From Dioscorea cayenensis subsp. rotundata (taxonomy: Eukaryota; Streptophyta; Magnoliopsida; Dioscoreales; Dioscoreaceae), in the NCBI RefSeq assembly GCF_009730915.1, contig NC_052474.1:6793501-6857500 (forward strand): a DNA stretch of 64,000 bases, given 5' to 3'. The notes beneath the pieces are model-generated. The model did not search any database and was not told the origin of the DNA. It saw only the letters and a list, made by a program, of their open reading frames with translations. The position numbers and the translations under genes were made by a program. Numbering within the stretch: the first letter of the stretch is position 1; each line of letters starts with the position of its first letter. Positions 34,861-44,415 of this stretch are shown here, in pieces.

Positions 34861-35856
34861 TTCTTCAAGCTCACTTTGAGGTCTTTTGACACTCATTGAG
34901 TAAAAAAAGTGAAAATGAAAAAGAAAAAATAAAAATTCCTTGAAGTGATAAAAAATGAAAAGTTCACAAAAAATATCTCTCATCAATACTCATAAAAAGA
35001 GAAGAGTTGACAAAGATTTTTAAAGCTCACTGGAGGTCTTTTCGACACCCGCTGGAGTGAAAAAGAGGTACAATGAAAAAGTACTGAAAATCTTTTCTTG
35101 AAATGAAAGGAAGAGTAAAAATGAAAAATTTCACAGTGGAAAAAAATGATGATGAATGAAAAATGAATGAAAAATTTTTTTCACATGCTTATCGTCAACA
35201 CTCATCGAAAAAGTTGAGTTAGCAAAGATTTTCCCTAAGCCCATTATGTGGTCTCTTTCAGAGTTTGAGGACCATTTTTTTAAAAATCAAGTCAAAAATT
35301 ATCAAGTTAATGACCTAGCCATGTTAAAGGTCACGACTTCAAAAATCAAATGGTCGAGGCTCAAAAGCATCAAGAACTAAGACCTAAATGCATCACGTAA
35401 ACGACAAATGCAACTCTAAAGTTTTTAAGGGCACCAGAAGCCAAAGACTTGAGGAGTTTCACAAGTCAAGGAGTGGAGATTTTACAAGCGCAAAGAGCCA
35501 AAAGTCTTCAGCCGATAAAAAGAAGCAAAAGTGGCCAAGTAGGCAACTCGGAATGTAGAGTGGTCGCGACTGGACTAAGCTATGCTTTCAAGACATAAAC
35601 CCACATAAAAAAAGAAATTGAGGAGAGCTACATCCACAAAGCTAAAAAGGGATCTTCCGACACACTTTCAAAGATAGGGAGTTAAGAGCCACTAAAAATA
35701 AATTTTGAAGAGCATGATAGAAATAGCTTTTTCTAAAAATCTCTTGTTAAGCTATTTTTAGAGAATAGCTTTCTTCTTTTAGTATTCTTGTCTCATGATC
35801 ATGTATTCGCATGCATCTTTGAAATAAAATATTATCATGTTTACTCGCCATTCTCA
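34861..35856. other. Sequence between array D and the right inverted end
   Basis: Starts with two or three looser repeat units (CTCACTTTGAGGTCTTTT-like, near 34870 and 35025) and continues as A/G-rich unique sequence with words such as CCAAAGACTTGAGG. No ORF is supported. Confidence 0.45.
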
Positions 35857-36046
35857 TTCACACTTGTTTCTTAATCGGAGGTTCCTATGACATTGTGCTG
35901 GTAATTAATATTGGGGCTTGCCCCTAGTAGAGTCACGAACCCGTAATCATCCCCGAAATATAAAAAATTAAATTTTGATTTGTGATCCATGCTTTTCAAC
36001 CGGTCATACCCTAATTAAAGGCCGGGTGGAAAGAAAGGAGCCCACA
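35857..36046 (-). repeat. Right copy of the ~200-bp inverted end (TGTGGGCTC...)
   Basis: The reverse complement from 36046 reads TGTGGGCTCC and aligns with 19762-19955. Together the two copies frame a 16,285-bp interval. Similarity extends a few bases outside (ATAAT). Confidence 0.85.
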
Positions 36047-36199
36047 AATAGATTATGAATTTATTAGAAAATCAGTAACAACAACAAATCACACAAGTGA
36101 ATGGTTTTGCTTTTATGTCATGTAATCTCACTTTTAATTTTTAATAAATTTGATTTATTTATTTATTTGTATAAAAAAACAATGTAATAGTACGGTTGG

Positions 36200-37255
36200 C
36201 TTCAATTGGGTTTTTTTTAATATTGTTTTTTTAATTATTTACCAAAATAAATATTTTTTAAATTAATTATCAAAATACGCAAAAAAATACAATGCATGAT
36301 ATTTTTTTAACATGGGTTATTATTATTATTATTTTTTATTTTATAATAGTTTTATATTTGATATTTTACTTTTACAATTTTATAAATTTTTTAAATTAAT
36401 TTTTTTGACAACTCTATTTAAATTTTACAATGGTTTTTTTATATAATATTTTATATTTTAGTCATTATAAATTTTTTTAAATTAAATTTTTTTCTCACTG
36501 CCCTATTTAAAATTTATAATGGTTTTTTAATATAATATTTTACGTTTAAGTCCTTATATTTTTAAATTTAAATTCTTATATCATTTTCAATTAAAAAAAA
36601 ACACATAAGAGAAGACCTTTGAAAGGGCATCCCAAATCTAAAAGAATTCGTGATGAAATGGATATAAGAGAAGTCAGTCAACATAAGTGTTGTGGTTTAT
36701 GTCGAAATGAAGGTCATAGTCGTCGGAATTGTCCAAATGCACCTGGTTTCGTAATATGTGATTGTCGTAATATTTTTATAATATATGTTATCCTTTTCAT
36801 CCATTTAGAATATGATATGTGTTTTTTTTTATTGAAAAATAATATATGTTAGAAAGAATTTGAATTAAAAAAAAATATAAGGACTTAAACGTAAAATATT
36901 ATATTAAAAACCCATTGTAAATGTTAAATAGGGTTGTGAGAAAAAAAAATTAATTTAAAAAAATATAAGGACTAAAATGTAAAATATTATGTAAAAAACA
37001 ATTGTAAAATTTAAAGAATTGTGAAAAAAAATTAATTTAAAAAATTTATAAGGTTGTAAATATAAAATATTATATATAAAACTATTATAAAATTTAAAAA
37101 AACTAATAATAATCCATGTGTAAAAAAACAGTATCATGCAAGTATCATGCATGGTATTTTTTTTTTGTGCATTTTTGTAATTAATTTAAAAAATACTCAT
37201 TTTAGTAAATAATTTAAAAAAAATGCAATTTTTTTTTTTTTAAAAAGGCCCTTCA
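36200..37255 (+). mobile_element. Fold-back element with ~380-bp arms around a zinc-knuckle exon
   Basis: The left arm (about 36200-36580) is closely similar to the reverse complement of the right arm (about 36865-37255). Shared blocks include CAATGCATGATA/CCATGCATGATA, TTATAATAGTTTTATAT and ATATTTTACGTTTAAGTCC. Each arm is built from roughly 95-bp subrepeats. The 280-bp centre holds a short coding segment. Long TIRs around a gene fragment are the layout of Pack-type or fold-back MULE derivatives. I could not define a target duplication, so the ends are accurate only to about 10 bases. Confidence 0.8.
36612..36760 (+). pseudogene. CCHC zinc-knuckle exon, MULE/FAR1-like C-terminus
   Basis: Encodes GHPKSKRIRDEMDIRE, then C-G-L-C-RNEG-H-SRRN-C, a perfect CX2CX4HX4C zinc knuckle (about 36686-36735). 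A basic linker followed by this knuckle is typical of the C-terminus of MULE transposases and FAR1-like proteins, where it binds nucleic acid. The rest of such a protein is absent. After the knuckle the frame runs into A/T-rich arm sequence, so the 77-codon ORF's hydrophobic tail is probably not real. It is most likely a captured or residual last exon. Confidence 0.65.
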
Positions 37256-38090
37256 ATTGCCTTGTAAGAATTTTTTTTCCCCCTGTTTTTCAAATTATCA
37301 ACTCATGCCAGATTATAATTTTTTTTAATGAAACGTTAGATTCACCCAAATCTACCAAATTATTTGATTAAATTTACTTAAAATCAGGTTTTCTTTAACT
37401 ACGCTTCTTTAAAATTTTTTTAACACACTTGTAAAAAAAAATTGAAAGTAAACACATTAGAAAATAGTCAAAATGCACACTGTAACTCAAATTAATTAAT
37501 TAAAAAAAAAAATCCAAATTCCTTATGCTGCTGAAAAGAAATAACTTATTCAATGGGCTTTGATCTCTTTTAACTGGGCACTTAACGGCTTTTCTATTAA
37601 ACGGTGATGTTGTATTTAAGGTTAGATTTTTTATAAAAAAAAAAAATCAGAAACTATTATGACAAGTGTCACAAACAAATAAAAAAAATGCAAAAGATAT
37701 TAGAGGCAAAAGCTCCGAATAATGTGGAAATTATATGTTCAAAATTTTTTGTCCCTGATATTTTACTGATTTCTCTTCTCCTCTTTCTAATGGAAAATCG
37801 TAGTTTGAAATTTTTTTTAACTGCAAAGTTAAATTTAATATTAATGTGATATCATGTGTTATTTCACTATTGGTTAATTAATTTTCTGTATTTTTTTAAA
37901 AAAAGAACAATAATTAAGATTAAGATTAAGATTAATAAAGTGAAATAATAGATATTATTTTATTTGAGAGCTGGCGACAGTAGCGGAAGGGAGTAGCTTA
38001 ACTAGAAGAAAAGGCCAGATAAATAAATAATTATTTAAATTAATGATTTTTTTTTATAAATGCCACAAGCGCCATCTCACAAATATGGAT
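37256..38090. other. A/T-rich intergenic sequence
   Basis: No gene seen. A short AAGATT run occurs near 37915-37935. Confidence 0.5.
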
Positions 38091-38560
38091 GTCAATAGAG
38101 TGGGGATTCACCAAGAGATACATTCCCCAGCTCTGAATTTCTAAACCCATCCTTGACCTCGACCCGGGGCAAGAACTTGAATACGGGGGGATTTTTCAGG
38201 TTTAGATATTCTATAGCCCCGATTAATAAATTAAAATATTATTATTATTTAAAATAAAATTTATAAATATTTGCTAAAATTTTAATAATTGAGAAACTGA
38301 TATACAAATATGAGTAGTTGACATGTTGAAGTCATAATACAAAATACCAACATGCACACATATATGTAATACATACACATTTAGATATTTATAACATACA
38401 ATATATAACACACACATATATAGGGTGGGGAGAATATTCCCCCACCCAGCCCCGGCCCCAAAGAGGAATTATATTTCTCGACCCGCCCCTCAAAAAAATA
38501 TTCTCCGATCCTAACCCCGATGGAGCAAGGAATCGTGTTTCCTATGAGGATCAGGGCCCA
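38090..38560. mobile_element. Possible MITE with C/G-rich inverted ends
   Basis: The left end (ATGTCAATAGAGTGGGGAT) and the reverse complement of the right end (ATATCAATGGGCCCTGAT) are loosely similar. Both lead into CCCCG-rich sequence around an A/T-rich centre. This is the pattern of hAT-type MITEs, but no target duplication was found. Confidence 0.35.
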
Positions 38561-39254
38561 TTGATATATCTACTCACAAAGGGGTTATCAAAGGACAGTT
38601 AGGTACATGCATAAAAGATTTTATGAACAATATCCTCCTATGAGGATTTAATGAACAATATTGCTACAGTCCTTTCTTGTATATATATTATTTTTAAAAA
38701 TTCAATCGACTTTGAGTTTGTCTATTCACAATTCAAATAATAATTCATTACACTGGATCCTGATTGTTTAAATTAATAATTTTTATTTAAAATAAATAAA
38801 AAGTGATATATATATATATTATTTATTTATTTATGATAAAGATGGCCAACTAATATTTAGAAAAATTATTCCCTGTAAAAATTCTCTTTTCCAGTCCTTT
38901 CTTGTATACCCCTGTTACTTGAATGGAGTGAATAGTGGGAGTCATTCCCCAGCCTAAACATAAACATAAACGTAATTTTAAATATTTTTGAACAAATATG
39001 GACAAATAATGTGTTAAGAACATGTATACACATAAATAAGTTTAACGACTTAGCGCAAGAATAAGATTTTTTACCTGATAGACTGGGCAAGACTTAGTGC
39101 AAGCTGGGGCGGAACCAAGGGGGGGATAGGAAGGGCTGAAGCCACCCTCGGTGCCGGAGAAAATACTTTTTAAACAATATAAGATTTGGTGGTTTTGATT
39201 TTTCTATACTTAATTTTATCTAAAATACAATATTTGGACTCATGCATGTCTTGA

Positions 39255-39350
39255 GTGTGGGTGTGTTATAGTGGTTAGTGGGTTTATCCATAAGGTTTAG
39301 AATTTTTTGATCCACCCAAGTTCAAATCTCACTTGGCGCATTTTTTTCAC
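39255..39350 (+). mobile_element. tRNA-like SINE segment inside the hAT-like element
   Basis: GTTATAGTGGTTAGTGGG resembles a pol III A box. AGTTCAAATCTC, about 55 bases downstream, resembles a B box (GGTTCGAANCC type). The region ends in a T run. Box order and spacing fit the head of a tRNA-derived SINE. The body and target duplication are not clear. Confidence 0.4.
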
Positions 39351-39515
39351 ATTTTATTTTTTAATTTAAAAATTACTATTATTTCAAAATTTTAATAAAA
39401 TAAATCTTATATACAAATTTTGAATTTTTTTTCACATTTTATTTTTTAATTTAAGAATTACTATTATTTCAAAATTTTAATAAAATAAATCTTATATACA
39501 AATTTTAGTAATTTC
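39346..39515 (+). repeat. 85-bp tandem duplication
   Basis: TTCACATTTTATTTTTTAAT begins at 39346 and again at 39431. The copies are nearly identical through TCTTATATACAAATTTT. Confidence 0.9.
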
Positions 39516-40435
39516 AAAAAAGTTTGAATTGATCATGAGGCTTAACATATATATATATATATGTTATAATGTACCATATATGCTAGAGTGAAACAACAAA
39601 AGTTTTTTTATAAACAATAGTTTGGTTGTTTGTAGTGAGGAGGATCAATTTTACCATATTTAAAAAAAAATACAAACTTGAGATGTATTCTTATTAGTTG
39701 AATTATTGAAAATCTCATATATTTTCTATCGGTAATAACAAAATTTTAAATTATACTTTATATTTTTTTAATATGTGTATTCAAATTTTGGTTATATTAG
39801 CACATTATTTTTCATTTAAAATAATTATTTTATTAGATTATTTTTTACTTTTTATTTTTTTGTTTTGCCTTTATTCTTCAGTCCCCTCTACCATCAAGTC
39901 CTGGTTCCGTCCCTGTGCAAGAGTAAAATTCTTCCCCTGATAGACTGGGCAAGTCTATGGTGCCATACGGTATTCTTCATCATCCCAACTGTTATTTATT
40001 TTCTTTATTTCTTTTTATTTTTTTATTTTTATTCCTCATTTTTAGTGAGACAACATTTTTTGTGTTTCTTATTCCCTTTTATTCCAATAAAGTTGTAATT
40101 TATTAATATTTATTATTAAAAAAAATCTAAATCCTATCCCTTCAGTAATGTCATAAATACGTTAGCTAAAAAATCAAATACCAATATAAATCAACGGATT
40201 GTTGACAACCTAGTTCATTTTCTTCACACTAAAATAGTACATAAGTACTCAAAACAGTAAAAAGAGAAAACTCAGAGACAAAGAAATCAAATCAAGCAAG
40301 AAATTTCAATGTGCGGCTCCCACGCGCACATCATTACTCGCACTAACTCCAAACCCAACGCACCCAACCATCATGAAACGCGCCACTCCAAATCACCATT
40401 TTGATTTTATCAATCAAACTCCTCCTCACTTCTTC

Positions 40436-40443
40436 TATATAAA
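40436..40443 (+). promoter_or_regulatory. TATA box of the nsLTP gene
   Basis: TATATAAA, about 52 bases upstream of the ATG at 40495, followed by a short leader containing CACACACTCTCTATC. Spacing fits a plant core promoter with a leader of about 20-25 nt. Confidence 0.7.
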
Positions 40444-40494
40444 CACTCTATCTGCACACACTCTCTATCGATCAAAGACCTTATCATAAAGGTG

Positions 40495-40803
40495 ATGATG
40501 AAGATGAAGGTGTTACTCTTGTGCTTCATCTCAACTACTTTGATGATGCTCCTTCTGAGTGTCAGCAATGCAAAGGCAGCTGGGAAACCAGTGATGACAT
40601 GCAATCCATTGGAACTGAGCTCATGTGCTGATGCTATACTTTCAGGTGCTAATCCTTCTGCTACTTGTTGTGCTAAGTTAAAGCAGCAGCAACCTTGTTT
40701 CTGTGAGTACGTTAAGAAGCCAAACTTGAAGGGCTATATTAACTCTAAGAATGGCAGGAAGGTGGCTGACACTTGTAAGGTTCCCATTCCACGTTGCCCT
40801 TGA
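40495..40803 (+). CDS. Type-2 non-specific lipid transfer protein
   Basis: A small secreted protein that binds lipids in a Cys-bridged hydrophobic pocket. nsLTPs act in the apoplast in cuticle/suberin deposition and defence. The protein has 102 residues from ATG 40495; the codon before is GTG, so a longer start is not supported. Residues 1-28 form a signal peptide (hydrophobic LLLCFISTTLMMLLL core, cleavage near NAKA). The mature part has the eight-Cys motif: Cys36, 44, 58-59, 68, 70, 94 and 101, with CFC as the CxC pair. The ~70-residue mature size and hydrophobic residue in CxC are type-2 hallmarks. It is a single exon with a TATA box 52 bp upstream. The GTG-adjacent ATGATG gives two possible starts one codon apart. 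It appears intact. Confidence 0.95.
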   Translation: MMKMKVLLLCFISTTLMMLLLSVSNAKAAGKPVMTCNPLELSSCADAILSGANPSATCCAKLKQQQPCFCEYVKKPNLKGYINSKNGRKVADTCKVPIPRCP

Positions 40804-41937
40804 ATTATATTACCTTCTTCTTCTTCTTCTTCTTCTCACTGCTTTCTCTCTGTGTTATGCTGAAGAGAAGAAGAGTTTAGGAGGATGGTTTAGTTATTAT
40901 GTTACTTTATAAGGGTGTGATTTTCTCTATGGTTATGTTTGTGGGGTTTCTCTTGAATCTTTTATATATTTTTATGACTTTAATGTATTGCAGTGTATTA
41001 TTAGTGTGTGTTTGGTGAGAAATATAGATAGAGAAATTAAAAATAAATAAATTTATTTGAAAAACTTTAAAAAATAACTGAGACAAATCAGATCACCAAG
41101 AAATGTCAACTGGAGTTGTTTATCCTCTGCCTCGTTTTTTATTAATCATCACGTCTAAATCACTAAAAAAATAATAAAGACAATAATAATACTCACTTTT
41201 TTTTATAATAAAATAAAAATACTCACTTGCACACCCTTTAATATATATTATATATATCAATATATGTATAGTTTGAATGTGGGTATTCTAAAGCGAATTG
41301 GTCAAATTGGCTGATGCAATGAATTCGTCTGATTCATATATATATATATATATATATACGAACGGATGTGATTCAAGAGAGTTATCATTTAATCAACTTT
41401 TGAGAGTACTATATTTGACGAGATAATTTATGTAAAAATGTCATGGTATTGTTTCTTAAATAAATAAATATATATGTCATCGAAATTTATACGCCAATCT
41501 CTAAGAAACTAATATAGACGTTGCTAAAACAAGCACATATATAAACTATCATTATTTATACCACTAATTAATTTGGATTTCGTTTTTTAATTACATAATA
41601 TATTAGTAATATATGTGTGAATATGTATATTACAATTCATGTCATAGTCTTCTAAATCTTTTTGAATGCATATATATATATATATATATATGGCTAAACA
41701 TCATCTGCGGACGTTCGTAGAGTCGTCCGCAGATTGATTCGCATCGTCTTTCGAGATTAATTGGGACCTGCTCGGATCAAAAGCACCGTGCATCCCTACC
41801 TTTTATCGCTGCTTATAAATAGGCAGTAATGCTATTCGTTTCACGAGCGATTATGCTGCCGATTGAATTGAAATCCACGGCATATCAACGCTCGCGATTA
41901 CGCTTTACGTGAACGTTGATGAGATCGATCCTCTCTC

Positions 41938-41970
<33 letters not shown>

Positions 41971-43172
41971 ATGTGTTAGGTGAACCACAATTCTTTGAAA
42001 TAGGTGAACCACAATTCTTTGAAATATAGTGAGCTATGTAAAATTAAAATAAATAACAGAAGAAAAGGCAGTTAAAAATAAAAAATAAATTTTTTCATAA
42101 CAATAATGATATTGATTTATTTAATTTTTTTTAACGCCACAAGTATTGCCAGAGGTACATGCACAAGTCAGAAATTGAATATCATTTGTACTTTTACTTA
42201 GTAATACGAGGTTTAAGTTACAAGTCTAAATTTATTACTAAGAATCAGTTATCATTTAGTAAAATCAGAATTTTAGATTTTTAGAATGCTTCACATCAAT
42301 ACATTTTTGCAATGGATCTATGCATTTGAGCTATGAACTTTTTGTCTCCAATGTTTTTTTTGATATTTGTAGATTTCAGTTTATGATTTTTGAAATAATA
42401 ATTTAATCTTATAATAAAAAAAATTCATGATCATGTACTTTGGTTGCAGCCCCTCTTAAGCCTCACTGCGGCTCCTAATCAATCGTCTGGTAGAGAATAA
42501 ACACTGTTTTTTCTTTTTAATATTTTTATAAATATATTCTACAAAATCAATTATTTTTTTAAATAAATATTAATAAAATATTTATTAATATTTACATTTT
42601 ATTCGTACTAATTAAGTTAAACACTTAAACTCTTGTTGATTTAAATAAAATTTTTTAATCCATTCAACATTTGAAACATGATTATATATATATTTCTCTC
42701 AAACTTTTACCCCCAATCAAACATAGCTTTCTCTGTGTTGATTTACTCAATTCTTTTACTCAACCACGTATTAATATTAATAACTTCTATTATTAAGCAA
42801 GTTGAATCTTAGCTAACATTTATATTTCAATTCAACTGAAAAAGTTGACATGTCTACTTTGTTTTTCCTTTTTTTTTTTTGGAAATTCTTTAATTTTCTC
42901 TCTCATTGGTATTTAAAATACTTTATACATATTGTACTTAACTAATAGTATAATTTTAAAAAAAAAAATTATAAAATTTGAAGATTTTATATAATGACAA
43001 CTGTTTGGTGCAGTGGGATATTACCATAAACATTGGTCTCTTACATGGAGGATGTTGTTTTTCTTTTTTTTTCTAGAATATAAAAATTTATTAATTCGGT
43101 TTGATTTCTAAAATATCATGTAAGTGATTTATTAACTCAGTTTTTTTTTCTAAAATATCTTTTGAGTGTGTA
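40804..43172. other. Intergenic region with AT microsatellites and a hairpin island
   Basis: The 3' end of the nsLTP transcript is probably near 40850-41000. Beyond it the DNA is A/T-rich, with AT dinucleotide runs at 41336-41358, 41672-41692 and 41937-41960. The exception is a GC-balanced island at 41693-41935 with a strong hairpin (stems 41702-41712 and 41723-41733). A 24-bp tandem duplication (TAGGTGAACCACAATTC...) starts near 41978. No gene is seen. Confidence 0.5.
41702..41733. repeat. Perfect 11-bp-stem hairpin
   Basis: ATCTGCGGACG, a 10-base loop, then CGTCCGCAGAT. It lies at the edge of a GC-balanced island bounded by AT microsatellites, so it may mark the end of a small mobile element. 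Confidence 0.75.
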
Positions 43173-43180
43173 CATAGCAT

Positions 43181-44059
43181 CAAGGTTGTCAGACCCGACC
43201 CGGGCAATGACCCGGCTAAGCCCAGGGGTCATGGGTCAATGGGTTCAACCAGGTCGAACCGGGGTTGAACCGGGGTCAATAATTAAATATAAAAAATATT
43301 ATAATAATTAATAATAAGCAAATATAATATTAAATCCATAATTATATTATAAAAACCTACTCAAATTTGATATTTAAATTGATAAATTACCTTATATACA
43401 GTAGAGTTTTCTAATTTTGTCATTTATTTTTACATTTTTTAAATATTTACAAATTTAATATATTAATATATAATTATCAAACTTCTTTCGGTGTTATTTA
43501 TTTATTTATTTGTTTATTGGTTGATTTTGTTAAAATAAATAAGAAATTTAATTCACTAATTCTTATATCTCAATTGAGTTTTTATTTTGTTTTAAATTTT
43601 CTTATATTTTTTATTTAATTAGAATACTTTAATTTTATATTTTTATAATAAAATTACACTCATTTATGGTTTTATTTTCTTAATAAATTAAATTTTTAGA
43701 AAGTATTTACATAATACATTAATATATTTTATTTTTATATGTTAATTTTTGTTGGTATATATATATATATATATATATATATAATGTAATTCTATTTATT
43801 GATTATAAATATTAATAAATATATACGATTTTGTGGTTTTTAATGAGAAAATAATAATAAATTATTAAATATTGTAAAAATTAAACATTATGATCGATTG
43901 ACCCGACGGGTCAACCGGTTCGATTGAACCGCCTGGTCACCGAGTCTAACTCGGGATTTTTTTAATACCCGGTCAATAGAGATATCTCGGTAGGTCACAT
44001 ACTGGGCTTCCTGCTTTTTCGGTTGAACCGGTCGGGCCAGTCCGGGTTTGACAACATTG
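43181..44059. mobile_element. hAT-type MITE, 879 bp, with perfect 8-bp target duplication
   Basis: The left end CAAGGTTGTCAGACCCG and the reverse complement of the right end, CAATGTTGTCAAACCCG, match at 14 or 15 of 17 bases. The flanks carry catagcat at 43173-43180 and 44060-44067, a perfect 8-bp duplication as made by hAT transposases. GC-rich ends (CCGGGGTTGAACCGG-like) surround an A/T-rich centre with an AT run near 43757. It lies about 350 bp upstream of the receptor kinase start. No coding capacity. Confidence 0.92.
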
Positions 44060-44370
44060 CATAGCATAATATAATTCGTGATGTCTAGCTGAATTAATAA
44101 ATCGCTGCACCATTTTACATGTATATCTCTTGAAACTTTTTTTTTTTAATAAGACAGAGCTTGTTTTATTTTCAATTAATAATAATTATTAAAATAAAAA
44201 AAAACAATTATTATTATTATTATTATTATTTTATATTTAAACAATTATTCCCCTCCCCAAAGCTCCATAGCCTCCATTCAACCTCTCCATCTCCTTCCTC
44301 TCTTTCTACCTTCATTTGTTGACCATTGTCTTCTTCCTTTCATAATATACACACAAGAACACAACCAGAG

Positions 44371-44415
44371 ATGCCATCTCTTCTCCATCTCCATCTTCAT
44401 CTCTTGCACCAATGA
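44371..44415 (+). promoter_or_regulatory. uORF overlapping the receptor kinase start (ATGA)
   Basis: An ATG at 44371 opens a 14-codon frame rich in His and Leu (MPSLLHLHLHLLHQ). It ends at TGA 44413-44415, overlapping the main ATG at 44412-44414 as ATGA. If the transcript starts upstream of 44371, this uORF would be met first and the main protein would depend on leaky scanning or reinitiation. Confidence 0.55.

Larger units (their letters stand above)
39104..39915 (+). mobile_element. hAT-like nonautonomous element, 0.8 kb
   Basis: The left end CTGGGGCGGAACCAAG matches the reverse complement of the right end, CAGGGACGGAACCAGG. This is close to the CAGGGGCGGATCC ends of plant hAT MITEs. The flanks share tgcaag (39098-39103 and 39916-39921), or seven bases if the last G is counted as target. 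It sits inside a two-copy ~45-bp repeat (GATAGACTGGGCAAG at 39077 and 39939). The internal ORFs are not real genes. Confidence 0.65.

Noticed and set aside
40492..40494. Earlier start codon for the lipid transfer protein
   Set aside because: The codon is GTG; the first ATG is at 40495 and gives a normal signal peptide.
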